A stretch of DNA of 64,000 nt, taken from Pseudoalteromonas sp. MM1 (GTDB taxonomy: Bacteria > Pseudomonadota > Gammaproteobacteria > Enterobacterales > Alteromonadaceae). Every line of letters begins with the position of its first letter. The first letter of the stretch is position 1. The translations under genes and the position numbers were made by a program. Under the pieces are notes generated by a model, which was not told the origin of the DNA, searched no databases, and saw only the letters and a program-made list of their open reading frames with translations. The DNA lies in contig NZ_AP027923.1 of NCBI RefSeq assembly GCF_030296835.1, forward strand, positions 434,001 to 498,000, given 5' to 3'. Shown here one piece after another: positions 6,887 through 16,040 of the stretch.

Positions 6887-9133
6887 GTGATTAAACGCTT
6901 AAGTGTACTTTTTATATGGTTTAGCTTATTAGCAACTTTGCTTTGTACGGCTTTGTATATTACTAAGCCTGAACTAAATGCTGATATGTTTAGTTTATTA
7001 CCAAAATCACATTCTAAATTAGCTTATGGCGAAGAGGCGTTTTTTAAACAAAACGCTAACCGGATAATGTTTTCATTCACTGGTAATGATAAAAATTTAG
7101 CGCACGATGAACTCAAATCATGGCTTTCAACACACAATATTAATAGTAGCTTTGAGCTGCCAAGTATTGAGCAATTAACAGCAGTATTTTCTCCTTATAA
7201 ATATGCATTACTTAGTGACAATTATAAATATAGAATTGCTGATAAAACGCGATTTGAGTCATTCTACCTTACTCAATTAAACCAATTAGGAAACCCATTC
7301 GTAAGTGCCACGATAAAAGCTGATATCAGCTTGAGCTTAGCAGCATTCATAGGCGATAGTTTAAAGCAAAGTCAGCTTTTTTCTTTAAAAGATGGGCGGT
7401 TAACCCGCAGTTTTAACCAATTAGATTACGTCGTTTTATTAGCGACAATTCCTGATGATGGCCTCTCAATTGAAGAGTCGATTAACCTTGCTAGCAACAT
7501 TAAAAACAAGGTCGAAAGCTTAAAAATTGCATTCCCTCAAACGATTATTAGTTATTCAGGAGCGCTTTTTCATACTGCAGAAAATGCTCAGCAAGCTAAA
7601 TATGAAATGAGCCTATTTGGTGGGCTTAGTATTTTAGCATTACTTTTAATGGTTTTTTGGGTGTTTAGAAAAGTAAGTAGTATCTTGCTTGCAAGCTTAA
7701 CTGTGCTAAGTGCACTTGCAGGTGGTGCTGTGGCTATGGTGTTTCTCTTTAATACTATCCACTTATTAACACTTGTTTTTGCAGTAACATTAATAGGTAT
7801 AGCTATTGATTATGCATTTCATGCAATGGCAGATTTAGCGTATGGCAATAGTTTGTACAAAAGTGGTAGGTTAACTAAGGGCACAAAAACAGCGCTACTT
7901 TTATCTTTTATTACAACGAGCTTGGGCTATAGCTGTTTGTTAGGTGCGCCAATTTCACTTTTATCGCAAGTAGCGGTGTTTGTAATTGCTGGACTTGCGA
8001 GTGCATGGTTATTTACTTTGATAATTATACCTACCTGGCAATCTAAGCTTAAGCTCTCAGAATTTAGTTTGATTAAAAGCCAGCAACTAGTTTATTTAAT
8101 GGAGCATTTTAATCGTTATAAGCAATTAGTTTTTTTTGTATTGGGTTTAACGTTAATATTTTTATTTTATGTTAAGCCAATTACATTTAATAGCGATGTG
8201 CGTTTATTAAGTGCAAGCTCACAGCAACTAATGCTAAATGAAGAAAAACATTTAAATTTAATGGGGCAATTAAATAGCCAAATTGTATTTTTGTTTGCCC
8301 AAAATGCTGAACAATTACTGCAAAAACAAGAACTGTTAATTGATGATTTTAAAAGAGCTTATCCGGATCTTAAACACAATGGCATTAGCCGTTGGCTGCC
8401 AAGCGAAAAAGCGCAACAAAATAATTTAATTATTTTTAATCAAGCAATTAAAAAGGATGTATTTACTACTACCGAAACATATACAGGTGTAAAAGTTGAG
8501 TTAGCTAAGACAAAACTACTGAACTATGATGCTTTAATAAATAGTCATTTTTCAACTCTTTTAAGCACACAAATGTTCGTTGAACCAAATATCGCCGCTA
8601 CTTGGTTTTCTGTATCTGGCATACCACAGGAAGAGGTTGCTTTGCGTGTCAGTGACTATAAAGACACATTTATATATAACAAGCCAAAGCAAATTAGTAA
8701 CCTACTTGATAACTATAGCCAGTATTTATTATTTACATTGGCCATTGCCATTGCTGTTTGTTTTGTTTTATTTAGCTACAAGTTTGGCTTTCGGATTGCC
8801 AGTGTACAGGTGGTAACGATAAGTGCCAGTGTGTTGGGTATGCTTTGGGTTTGTAATATGGTGCAAGGAAGTATTTCAATTTTTAATTTGTTAGGAGGCT
8901 TACTCATTGTTGGTTTGGCGATAGATTATTTAGTCTTTTATCAAATAAACAAACTTACAGCTGTTAATGTGTTAGCGATCAGCTTGTCGGCTGCTTCTTC
9001 AATGTGTGTATTTGGCATGCTCGCCTTTTCGAATACACCCGCGATATTTAGTTTTGGCCTTACTGTTATGGTAGGGATTTTAACGGTATATTTTTTATCT
9101 CCATTAAGTGTATTAAAGTCTCAAAAGGAATAA
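6887..9133 (+). CDS. apeM: MMPL/RND-superfamily lipid exporter
   Basis: The 748-residue membrane protein has two repeats: an N-terminal membrane segment, a large periplasmic loop (about residues 30-240), a bundle of five or six membrane segments with GIAIDYAFHAMADL, then a second loop and a second bundle with GLAIDYLVFYQIN. The paired IDY motifs are typical of MMPL/RND lipid exporters (COG4258 type). It should use proton flow to move the polyene product out of the inner membrane, handing it to the LolA-like protein. The start is GTG with AGAAGGG just upstream. The gene ends 4 bases before the FAD enzyme. Confidence 0.9.
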   Translation: MIKRLSVLFIWFSLLATLLCTALYITKPELNADMFSLLPKSHSKLAYGEEAFFKQNANRIMFSFTGNDKNLAHDELKSWLSTHNINSSFELPSIEQLTAVFSPYKYALLSDNYKYRIADKTRFESFYLTQLNQLGNPFVSATIKADISLSLAAFIGDSLKQSQLFSLKDGRLTRSFNQLDYVVLLATIPDDGLSIEESINLASNIKNKVESLKIAFPQTIISYSGALFHTAENAQQAKYEMSLFGGLSILALLLMVFWVFRKVSSILLASLTVLSALAGGAVAMVFLFNTIHLLTLVFAVTLIGIAIDYAFHAMADLAYGNSLYKSGRLTKGTKTALLLSFITTSLGYSCLLGAPISLLSQVAVFVIAGLASAWLFTLIIIPTWQSKLKLSEFSLIKSQQLVYLMEHFNRYKQLVFFVLGLTLIFLFYVKPITFNSDVRLLSASSQQLMLNEEKHLNLMGQLNSQIVFLFAQNAEQLLQKQELLIDDFKRAYPDLKHNGISRWLPSEKAQQNNLIIFNQAIKKDVFTTTETYTGVKVELAKTKLLNYDALINSHFSTLLSTQMFVEPNIAATWFSVSGIPQEEVALRVSDYKDTFIYNKPKQISNLLDNYSQYLLFTLAIAIAVCFVLFSYKFGFRIASVQVVTISASVLGMLWVCNMVQGSISIFNLLGGLLIVGLAIDYLVFYQINKLTAVNVLAISLSAASSMCVFGMLAFSNTPAIFSFGLTVMVGILTVYFLSPLSVLKSQKE

Positions 9134-9137
9134 TAAG

Positions 9138-10376
9138 TTGAATAACTTTGAGCAGTACGATGTTGTAGTTATAGGAGCAGGGCCTTCAGGTGCTCTTGCT
9201 AGTAGCTTATTAGTGCAAAAGGGCTGGAAAGTGTTAATGCTTGAGCAGCAAGTGTTTCCTCGCTTTTCGATTGGTGAAAGTTTATTACCTCAATGCATGG
9301 AATATTTAGCAGAAGCTAAGCTAGTTAGCATAATACATGAGAACGCAGAAGAGCTCGGCTTTCAATTTAAAAATGGTGCGGCGTTTCATCGTGATGGTCA
9401 AAATACTGCTATAAATTTTACTGAAAAATTTAGCCCAGGCCCCGGTACTACGTTTCAAGTTAAAAGGGCTGATTTTGACAAGCTGCTTGCTGATAAAGCA
9501 CAAGAACACGGAGTTGAAGTTCGCTATCAGCATAGTGTTATTGATTTTACTGATGAAGCGTTTGGTGCAACGTTACATGTGCAAAAAAATAATAAGCAGA
9601 CATATAACGTAAAAGCTAAGTTCGTACTCGATGCGAGCGGCTTTGGCCGAGTTTTACCAAAACTTTTAAATTTAGAAAAACCTTCTACTTTTCCTGTGCG
9701 TAGTGCTTATTTTAGTCATTTTAAAGATGGGATTACTGACGAATTATTTGATAGGAATAAAATTTTAATAACCGTTCACCCTAAATTTAATGATGTGTGG
9801 TATTGGCTCATCCCCTTTAGTGATGGCACGTCCAGCATTGGGGTTGTGGCAAAGCAAGCACGGTTTAATGATGGTTGCGCAGCCGACACCTTAAAGCAGT
9901 TTATAGAGCAAGACCCTTATTTAAAAAACCTTTTAGTTAATCGCGAACCTATCACACAGGCACGAAGCATAAGTGGTTATTCAGCTAATGTAAGTACACT
10001 ATACGGTAAGCACTTTGCTTTATTAGGCAATGCGGGCGAGTTTTTGGATCCGGTTTTTTCATCTGGAGTAACTATTGCACTAAAATCTGCTTATTTAATT
10101 GCCCCCCTTGTTGATGATTACTTAAAAGGAGAGGTAGTCGATTTTGAAGAATGTTATGCCAAGCCTTTACAGGCAGGGGTTGATTGTTTTAAAACCTTTG
10201 TCAAAGGTTGGTACGATAGTCGTTTTCAAGACGTTATTTTCTATTCAGAACAAAACTCGCAGGTACGTGAAATGATCAGTGCTATTTTAGCGGGTTACGC
10301 ATGGGATAAAAATAACCCATTTGTAGCTCAAAGTGAGCGCCGCTTAAATGTATTAGCGCAGCTATGTCAAAATTAA
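9138..10376 (+). CDS. FAD-dependent monooxygenase/halogenase-like enzyme in APE operon
   Basis: The 412-residue protein starts with a Rossmann FAD motif (VVIGAGPSGALASSLL) and belongs to the tryptophan-halogenase/geranylgeranyl-reductase group. It carries the two motifs used to recognise flavin halogenases: WxWxIP (Trp221-Tyr-Trp223-Leu-Ile225-Pro226) and FxxPxxSxG (Phe302, Pro305, Ser308, Gly310). A Lys in FQFKNGAAF lies where the halogenase lysine is expected. Related enzymes in pigment clusters can instead be hydroxylases or dehydrogenases, so halogenation of the aryl head is a reasoned possibility only. The start is TTG with AAGGAA 7 bases upstream; the 3' end overlaps the lipoprotein gene by 13 bases. 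Confidence 0.82.
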   Translation: MNNFEQYDVVVIGAGPSGALASSLLVQKGWKVLMLEQQVFPRFSIGESLLPQCMEYLAEAKLVSIIHENAEELGFQFKNGAAFHRDGQNTAINFTEKFSPGPGTTFQVKRADFDKLLADKAQEHGVEVRYQHSVIDFTDEAFGATLHVQKNNKQTYNVKAKFVLDASGFGRVLPKLLNLEKPSTFPVRSAYFSHFKDGITDELFDRNKILITVHPKFNDVWYWLIPFSDGTSSIGVVAKQARFNDGCAADTLKQFIEQDPYLKNLLVNREPITQARSISGYSANVSTLYGKHFALLGNAGEFLDPVFSSGVTIALKSAYLIAPLVDDYLKGEVVDFEECYAKPLQAGVDCFKTFVKGWYDSRFQDVIFYSEQNSQVREMISAILAGYAWDKNNPFVAQSERRLNVLAQLCQN

Positions 10377-10954
10377 TCCCAGTGATTGAGGCTCATATCA
10401 GTTACTTTCTCAGATGTACTTTTATAGTTTTAGCGTGTGTTTATGTCACAGCATGTAGTAGCACGTATAAAAGCAGTGAGCGTGTTGATATTTTTGCAGC
10501 TACTACCCTTGATATTTCACATGTACCAGAGCAAATGTTTGATAAAAGTTGGCAGCATGTTTTATATATTAAAAACAACGAAAAAGAGCATACGTTATTA
10601 GCACAATTAGAAATAAACAAGCAGGGTACAATCAGTTTATTGTTAATGACTACACAAGGCTTACCTATTTTAACGCTCGAGAAATTAAATAATCAGCCAC
10701 CAACAGTTTCTAAAATGATAGTAGGTGTTGATATAGACCCAGCTTATATATTGGCAGACATCGCATTAGTACATTGGCCTATATCATTTCTTAATGAGAA
10801 AATATCTGGGGCGCTTATAGAGCAGACTGGGGTACAAAGGCGTTTAGTAAAAGATAACCGCTCGGTTATTTTAATCGATTATACCGATAATAAAACGGTC
10901 CTAAATAATAGTGGACGACATTATCAAATTACATTTGAGAAGGTAAACCAGTGA
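10364..10954 (+). CDS. APE-cluster lipoprotein (DUF3261-like)
   Basis: This 196-residue protein has an N-terminal hydrophobic stretch (about residues 14-29) ending in a lipobox VYVTACSS, with Cys30 or so as the lipidation site. The rest is a beta-rich domain (HVLYIKNNEKEHTLLAQLEI, GTISLLLMTTQGLPILTLE). It matches the small DUF3261-type lipoprotein that follows the MMPL exporter in many APE clusters, probably the outer-membrane acceptor of the pigment. The family name is from memory of cluster layout. It overlaps the next gene by 4 bases (GTGA). Confidence 0.75.
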   Translation: MSKLIPVIEAHISYFLRCTFIVLACVYVTACSSTYKSSERVDIFAATTLDISHVPEQMFDKSWQHVLYIKNNEKEHTLLAQLEINKQGTISLLLMTTQGLPILTLEKLNNQPPTVSKMIVGVDIDPAYILADIALVHWPISFLNEKISGALIEQTGVQRRLVKDNRSVILIDYTDNKTVLNNSGRHYQITFEKVNQ

Positions 10955-12120
10955 CTTTTTGGTTAAATGATTTAGGCATAGTAAGTGCCATGGGGATTGG
11001 CCTAAATGATACAGTTAATAGCTTAAATAACTTACAAAATAATGAGGCATCACTGCTTTTAAAAACTAAAGATTTAAGTACGGATAATCTGCCATTTTAT
11101 GTTGGCCATGTTGACTCAGTTCCCCTAACTAACAAGCGCCGTATTGATACTTTAATTGATCTAGCGTTTGAGCAAATATCCCCAACACTTAAAACTTTTT
11201 CTCATATTGATAAATCGCGGGTTGCTGTTGTAATAGGTACAAGTACGTCAGGTGTGCATGATGGCGAACGAGCTCGAGCGACTCACGATAGGACAGGTGA
11301 TTGGCCAAGTGATTTTTTATATGTTGATCAAGAACTTGCTACACCAGCTCACTATATAGCCCAAAAAATAGGAGCATTAGGCCCATGCTATAGCATTTCT
11401 ACGGCGTGTACATCAAGTGCCAAAGCACTCATTAGCGCTAAGGCCTTACTGACTGCCGACTTAGCCGATATAGTAGTTTGTGGTGGTGTAGACAGCCTTT
11501 GTAAACTTACTATTAATGGATTTAATGCGCTAGCATCATTAAGCCCTAGCGTATGTAAGCCTTTTTGTGATTCTAGAGATGGCATTAATATAGGTGAGGG
11601 GGCTGCGTTATTTGTTATGAGTAAAGAAGCGCCAACAAATAATGGCGTTATGTTTTTAGGCGGAGGAGAAAGCTCTGATGCTCATCATATTTCGGCGCCA
11701 GATCCAAGTGGTAAAGGTGCTAAAGCGGCAATGAAAGCAGCTCTGGACGATGCTGACTTATTACCTAGTGATATTGACTATATAAATGCACACGGCACAG
11801 CAACAATTAAAAATGACGAAATGGAAGCCCTTGCAATTAATAGTGTGTTTGGCAACAATACACCGCTTAGCTCCAGTAAGTACTTAACTGGGCACACTTT
11901 AGGTGCTGCGGGCGCAATTGAAGCGGGGATCTGCTGGCTATTACTCAGAGGAAGTGGCGACATTACTTTGCCATATAATAAGTCCACAAAAACAAATAAG
12001 CTGGCTGATGTTAATATTATAAGGCATGCAAGTACGGCTAAATTAAATTACTGTTTATCAAACTCATTTGCGTTTGGTGGTAATAATGCAAGTTTAATTT
12101 TAGGTACTCATAATGAATAA
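10951..12120 (+). CDS. apeO: Beta-ketoacyl-ACP synthase, APE chain-elongation KS
   Basis: The 389-residue FabF-type ketosynthase shows the complete catalytic triad: Cys in STACTSSAKAL, His in NAHGTATIKND and His in GHTLGAAGAIE. It should condense malonyl-ACP units onto the aryl starter. In studied APE systems the KS works with a chain-length-factor-like partner; that gene is not in this window and would be expected upstream. The start is GTG, overlapping the previous stop by 4 bases, and the 3' end overlaps the dehydratase by 8 bases. Confidence 0.9.
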   Translation: MTFWLNDLGIVSAMGIGLNDTVNSLNNLQNNEASLLLKTKDLSTDNLPFYVGHVDSVPLTNKRRIDTLIDLAFEQISPTLKTFSHIDKSRVAVVIGTSTSGVHDGERARATHDRTGDWPSDFLYVDQELATPAHYIAQKIGALGPCYSISTACTSSAKALISAKALLTADLADIVVCGGVDSLCKLTINGFNALASLSPSVCKPFCDSRDGINIGEGAALFVMSKEAPTNNGVMFLGGGESSDAHHISAPDPSGKGAKAAMKAALDDADLLPSDIDYINAHGTATIKNDEMEALAINSVFGNNTPLSSSKYLTGHTLGAAGAIEAGICWLLLRGSGDITLPYNKSTKTNKLADVNIIRHASTAKLNYCLSNSFAFGGNNASLILGTHNE

Positions 12121-12568
12121 TTATTCTATAGAGCAAGTTGTACCTCATGATTCACCTATGATTTTAATTGATCAGCTAGTTGATTATAGTGACGAAAATG
12201 CAACCTGCTCTGTGACTATTACACCTCAAAGCCCTTTTTATAGTGAGCAAATTGAGGGAGTGCCAAGTTACATTGGTGTTGAGTATATGGCTCAGTCTAT
12301 TGCGGCTTATGCGGGGGCTTTAGCTAAGGATATTAATGAAGCTGTTAAAATCGGTTTTTTAATCGGTACTCGAAAATATAAAACACATCAGGCCACATTT
12401 TACAAAAGCAGCACATTGACTATTTTTGTTCAAAAGCTTTACCAAGAAGAATCTGGATTAAGTGTGTTTGAATGCCAGATAACTGAAAATAAAAAAATAC
12501 TTTGTGATGCAAAAATAAATGTATTTCAGCCAGAAAATCCGCTGAAATTTATAAGAGAAAACCAATGA
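12113..12568 (+). CDS. apeP: Hotdog dehydratase, second of the APE pathway
   Basis: The 151-residue protein has the hotdog dehydratase pattern VVPHDSPMILIDQLVDY at the N-terminus and YIGVEYMAQSIAAYAG in the long central helix, like the 3-hydroxyacyl-ACP dehydratases of APE and flexirubin clusters. Together with the protein encoded at 2298 it should create the trans double bonds of the polyene. It overlaps the KS gene by 8 bases and the ketoreductase gene by 4. Confidence 0.87.
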   Translation: MNNYSIEQVVPHDSPMILIDQLVDYSDENATCSVTITPQSPFYSEQIEGVPSYIGVEYMAQSIAAYAGALAKDINEAVKIGFLIGTRKYKTHQATFYKSSTLTIFVQKLYQEESGLSVFECQITENKKILCDAKINVFQPENPLKFIRENQ

Positions 12569-13290
12569 AAAAAAGAATTTTAGTGACCGGTTCTAGCCGG
12601 GGTATAGGCAAGGCTATTGCACTTAAACTTGCAACTCAAGGCTATGACATTGCAGTTCATTGCAGAAATGGTTTAGAGCAAGCACAACAAACCTGTGAAG
12701 AAATACACGCACTAGGACAAAGTACAACACTATTACAGTTTGACGTATGTGATAGAGCTTCAGCAAAACAACAAATTGAACAAGATATTACAGACAACGG
12801 TGCTTACTACGGTGTTGTGTGTAACGCCGGAATTACCAACGATATGGCTTTTCCTGCAATGCAGGGTGATGATTGGGATAGCGTAATTAGGACGGGGTTA
12901 GATGGTTTTTATAATGTTGTGCACCCAACCGTCATGCCCATGGTACAAACTCGAAAAGGTGGACGCATTATTACTATGGCTTCAGTGTCGGGTATTGCGG
13001 GCAACCGAGGACAAGTAAATTACAGCGCAGCGAAAGCAGGTATTATTGGTGCAACTAAAGCACTGTCGCTTGAACTTGCTAAACGAAAAATTACAGTTAA
13101 TTGCGTAGCTCCTGGATTAATTGAAACAGCAATGACTGATGAACTGCCTGTTGATGATATGATGAAAATGATTCCGCTTAAACGTATGGGTACAGTGAAT
13201 GAAGTTGCTGGCACGGTTGCATTTTTAATGTCTGATGATGCTGCATACATTACTCGCCAAGTTATTTCAGTTAACGGCGGGATGGTGTAA
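12565..13290 (+). CDS. apeQ: 3-ketoacyl-ACP reductase (FabG-like)
   Basis: This is a 241-residue short-chain dehydrogenase with the NADP site TGSSRGIGKAIALKL, NAGITNDMAF, and the Ser-Tyr-Lys active site in SVSGIAGNRGQVNYSAAKAG. The ending NGGMV is typical of FabG. It reduces the keto group made by the KS during each APE cycle. ATGA overlap with the dehydratase and TAATG overlap with the next KS show that the four catalytic genes are translationally coupled. Confidence 0.92.
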   Translation: MKKRILVTGSSRGIGKAIALKLATQGYDIAVHCRNGLEQAQQTCEEIHALGQSTTLLQFDVCDRASAKQQIEQDITDNGAYYGVVCNAGITNDMAFPAMQGDDWDSVIRTGLDGFYNVVHPTVMPMVQTRKGGRIITMASVSGIAGNRGQVNYSAAKAGIIGATKALSLELAKRKITVNCVAPGLIETAMTDELPVDDMMKMIPLKRMGTVNEVAGTVAFLMSDDAAYITRQVISVNGGMV

Positions 13291-14519
13291 TGAAACGTGT
13301 TGTAGTTACAGGGATGTCGGTTATAACCGCATTAGGTGATGATTGGGATGAATTTAAAAGCGCATTGATTAATGGTGAAAATGCCGTTGTTACTATGAAT
13401 GAGTGGGAGAAAGCTGATGGGCTTAATACGCGGCTAGCTGCCCCAATCACTCATTTTGAAAAGCCTAGCCATTATAAGCGTAAGCAAATTCGTTCAATGG
13501 GGCGAGTGGCACTGATGTCAACGCGTGCAACTGAGCGTGCGCTTGAGCAAGCTGATTTACTTGACCATAAAAGTCTTACCGATGGCTCTACCGGTGTAGC
13601 ATATGGCTCATCCACCGGCTCAACTCCGCCGCTTCTCGCATTTGCCAATATGATGGAAAGTGGTTCAATGTCTGGTGTTACAGCGACCAGTTATATTCAA
13701 ATGATGGCGCATACTGCGCCAGTTAACGTTGGTGTTTTTTTTGGTATAAAAGGGCGGGTAATAACCACAAGTTCGGCATGTACATCTGGCTCCCAAGGTA
13801 TTGGCTACGCTTATGAGGCAATTAAGTTTGGTCGTCAAAAAGTAATGGTAGCAGGGGGAGCTGAAGAACTTTGTATTACGGAAGCGGCAGTTTTCGATAC
13901 GCTTTATGCGACAAGTATTAAAAATGACACCCCTAAAAATACACCACGCCCATTTGATAAAAGCCGTGACGGTTTAGTTATTGGTGAAGGCGCCGGTACC
14001 TTAATACTTGAAGAGTATGAACATGCTAAAGCTAGAGGGGCAAATATATTAGCGGAGGTTGTTGGTTTTGGCTGTAACTCAGACGGCCAACATGTCACTC
14101 AACCATCTTCAGATACCATGCAAATTGCTATTGAAATGGCACTGCAAGATGCAAATTTAGCAGCCGACAAAATAGGTTATGTTAATGCTCATGGAACCTC
14201 AACTGATAGAGGCGATATTGCTGAATCACATGCAACATTTAACGCCTTAGGTGCCAAACCAATTAGCTCTTTAAAAAGTTATTTAGGGCATACTTTAGGC
14301 GCGTGTGGCGCAATTGAAGCATGGGCTAGTATTAATATGATGAGGGATAATTGGTTTGCGCCTACAATAAACTTAACAGAGGTAGATGCTGATTGCGCTG
14401 AACTAGATTACATTCAGTCTCAAGGCCGTGAAATTAACACCGATTATGTAATGAGTAATAATTTTGCATTTGGGGGTATTAATACTTCTTTGATTTTTAA
14501 GCGCTATAAATCAGCTTAA
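13290..14519 (+). CDS. apeR: Beta-ketoacyl-ACP synthase, second APE KS
   Basis: This 409-residue FabF-type ketosynthase has Cys in TSSACTSGSQGI, His in NAHGTSTDRGD and His in GHTLGACGAIEA, so the catalytic triad is complete. It is the last gene of the co-directional operon that starts before the window. In APE clusters this KS is thought to act in initiation or early elongation alongside the main KS. Its ATG shares one base with the ketoreductase stop. Confidence 0.9.
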   Translation: MKRVVVTGMSVITALGDDWDEFKSALINGENAVVTMNEWEKADGLNTRLAAPITHFEKPSHYKRKQIRSMGRVALMSTRATERALEQADLLDHKSLTDGSTGVAYGSSTGSTPPLLAFANMMESGSMSGVTATSYIQMMAHTAPVNVGVFFGIKGRVITTSSACTSGSQGIGYAYEAIKFGRQKVMVAGGAEELCITEAAVFDTLYATSIKNDTPKNTPRPFDKSRDGLVIGEGAGTLILEEYEHAKARGANILAEVVGFGCNSDGQHVTQPSSDTMQIAIEMALQDANLAADKIGYVNAHGTSTDRGDIAESHATFNALGAKPISSLKSYLGHTLGACGAIEAWASINMMRDNWFAPTINLTEVDADCAELDYIQSQGREINTDYVMSNNFAFGGINTSLIFKRYKSA

Positions 14520-14529
14520 ATTTTCTAAT

Positions 14530-14560
14530 AATGAGGATTCACTAACTGTTTTCTCATTTT
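14530..14560 (+). terminator. Possible weak terminator after the APE operon
   Basis: AATGAG at 14530-14535 can pair with CTCATT at 14553-14558 across a 17-base loop, and a short T run follows. The stem is only six pairs and the loop is long, so this is a weak candidate. Its place just after the last APE gene and before the helicase promoter is the main support. Confidence 0.25.
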
Positions 14561-14610
14561 TGCTGTATAATTTGCGACCCTTGATAAATGTGGCCGCAGG
14601 TTATACAGCA
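14561..14610 (+). promoter_or_regulatory. Perfect inverted repeat spanning rhlE promoter and start codon
   Basis: TGCTGTATAA (14561-14570) and TTATACAGCA (14601-14610) are exact reverse complements separated by 30 bases. The left arm contains a good -10 box, TATAAT at 14566-14571; the right arm ends on the A of the helicase ATG. The arrangement could be a two-site operator, or a transcript hairpin hiding the start codon if transcription begins further upstream. Ribosome-site quality is weak here (GCAGG at 14596-14600). Confidence 0.55.
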
Positions 14611-15911
14611 TGAATTTTAAATCTTTTAGTTTTTCCCCTGAACTTATTCAGGCGTTAGACGAACTTAATTACCACACCCTTACGCCCATTCAGCGTTCAG
14701 CTATTCCAGCTGTTCGTAAAGGTAAAGACGTTTTAGCAAGTGCCCAAACCGGCACGGGTAAAACGGCAGCGTTTGCTTTACCTATCATCCAAAAATTAGT
14801 TGAATCTGAGCTAAGCACAAGCAATGCTCCGCACGCGTTAGTGCTTGCGCCAACGCGTGAGCTGGCAGAGCAAATAGCAAATAACTTTAAAGCCTATGCA
14901 AAACATACTCCTTTAAAAGTAGTGAGCCTATTTGGCGGTGTTAATACCGCAGGCCAAGCAAATGCACTTAAAGACGGCGTAGATGTTGTAGTTGCAACCC
15001 CAGGGCGTTTACTTGATCATATTCGTTTAGGTAATTTAAGCCTAGCAAGTGTTAAACACTTAGTACTTGATGAAGCCGACCGTATGCTTGATATGGGCTT
15101 TATTGAAGACATGCAAAGTGTAATTAAAAGCTGTGATGAACAGCGCCAAATTTTACTTTTCTCGGCTACCTTCCCCGCAGCTATTAAGCAGTTTGCAGCA
15201 AAAGTACTAAAACAGCCTGAAATTGTTCGTGTTGATCAAACCAACAGTACAGCAAGTACGGTACAGCATGTTGTTTACCCAGTCGAAGAGCGACGTAAGC
15301 AAGAGCTACTTTCTGAGCTTATTGGTAAAAAGAACTGGCAACAGGTACTTGTGTTTGTAAACATGAAAGAAACGGCGGATGAGCTGGTTAAAGAGCTTAA
15401 CCTTGATGGTATTCCTGCTACCGTATGTCATGGTGATAAATCGCAAGGTAACCGCCGACGTGCACTTCGTGAATTTAAAGAAGGCAAAGTACGTGTTTTA
15501 GTGGCTACCGAAGTTGCTGCACGTGGTATTGATATTGAAGGCTTACCACGAGTCATTAATATTGATTTACCGTGGCTTGCAGAAGATTACGTTCACCGCA
15601 TTGGCCGTACAGGTCGTGCTGGCAACCAAGGCCAAGCTATTTCGTTTGTAAGCCGCGAAGAAGAAAACACTTTATTTGAAATAGAGTCGTTAATTGGCCA
15701 AAAAATCAAGCGTGTTTACTTAGAGGGCTATGAAGTAAGTAGCCGTGAAGTACTTATTGATAAAATAGGTAAAAAGCCAGCGCATTTACGTCGTAGCCGT
15801 ACTAATAAGCCAACAGGCCAAGCAACAGGCGAAGCACGTGCGGTAAATCGTTCACGTATTTCAAATGTGCGTAAAAGCTTAAAAGGTGCCAAACTTACCC
15901 TTAAAAAGTAA
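14610..15911 (+). CDS. rhlE: ATP-dependent RNA helicase, DEAD-box, RhlE-like
   Basis: The 433-residue protein has all DEAD-box helicase motifs in order: Q motif LTPIQRSAIP, AQTGTGKTAAF (I), PTRELAEQI (Ia), TPGRLLDH (Ib), DEADRMLDMGF (II), SATF (III), VLVATEVAARGIDIEG (V) and HRIGRTGRAG (VI). The N-terminus and spacing match RhlE, which helps ribosome assembly and mRNA turnover. The C-terminal tail of about 60 residues is basic (RRSRTNKPTG, NRSRISNVRK), as expected for RNA contact. It is transcribed alone, with the inverted repeat over its start and a strong terminator behind. Confidence 0.9.
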   Translation: MNFKSFSFSPELIQALDELNYHTLTPIQRSAIPAVRKGKDVLASAQTGTGKTAAFALPIIQKLVESELSTSNAPHALVLAPTRELAEQIANNFKAYAKHTPLKVVSLFGGVNTAGQANALKDGVDVVVATPGRLLDHIRLGNLSLASVKHLVLDEADRMLDMGFIEDMQSVIKSCDEQRQILLFSATFPAAIKQFAAKVLKQPEIVRVDQTNSTASTVQHVVYPVEERRKQELLSELIGKKNWQQVLVFVNMKETADELVKELNLDGIPATVCHGDKSQGNRRRALREFKEGKVRVLVATEVAARGIDIEGLPRVINIDLPWLAEDYVHRIGRTGRAGNQGQAISFVSREEENTLFEIESLIGQKIKRVYLEGYEVSSREVLIDKIGKKPAHLRRSRTNKPTGQATGEARAVNRSRISNVRKSLKGAKLTLKK

Positions 15912-15933
15912 GTTTACAAATTTTAGCACCTAT

Positions 15934-15964
15934 AAAAAACCTGAGTTTACTCAGGTTTTTTTAT
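15934..15964 (+). terminator. Rho-independent terminator of the helicase gene
   Basis: AACCTGAG (15938-15945) and CTCAGGTT (15950-15957) form a perfect eight-pair stem with a TTTA loop, followed by a T run to 15962 and preceded by As. It is a textbook terminator 26 bases after the helicase stop. Confidence 0.92.
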
Positions 15965-15990
15965 GCTTTAATGTAACCCAAGGTTTAAAC

Positions 15991-16018
15991 AAAAAAACCT
16001 CACAAAGTGAGGTTTTTC
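15991..16018 (-). terminator. Terminator for the FAD dehydrogenase gene, probably bidirectional
   Basis: AACCTCAC (15996-16003) pairs with GTGAGGTT (16007-16014) around a three-base loop. Seven As precede and a run of Ts follows, so it can act on both strands. It lies 26 bases beyond the end of the minus-strand gene and backs up the helicase terminator. Confidence 0.85.
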
Positions 16019-16040
16019 GCTGAACAACTTAAAAAGTGGT

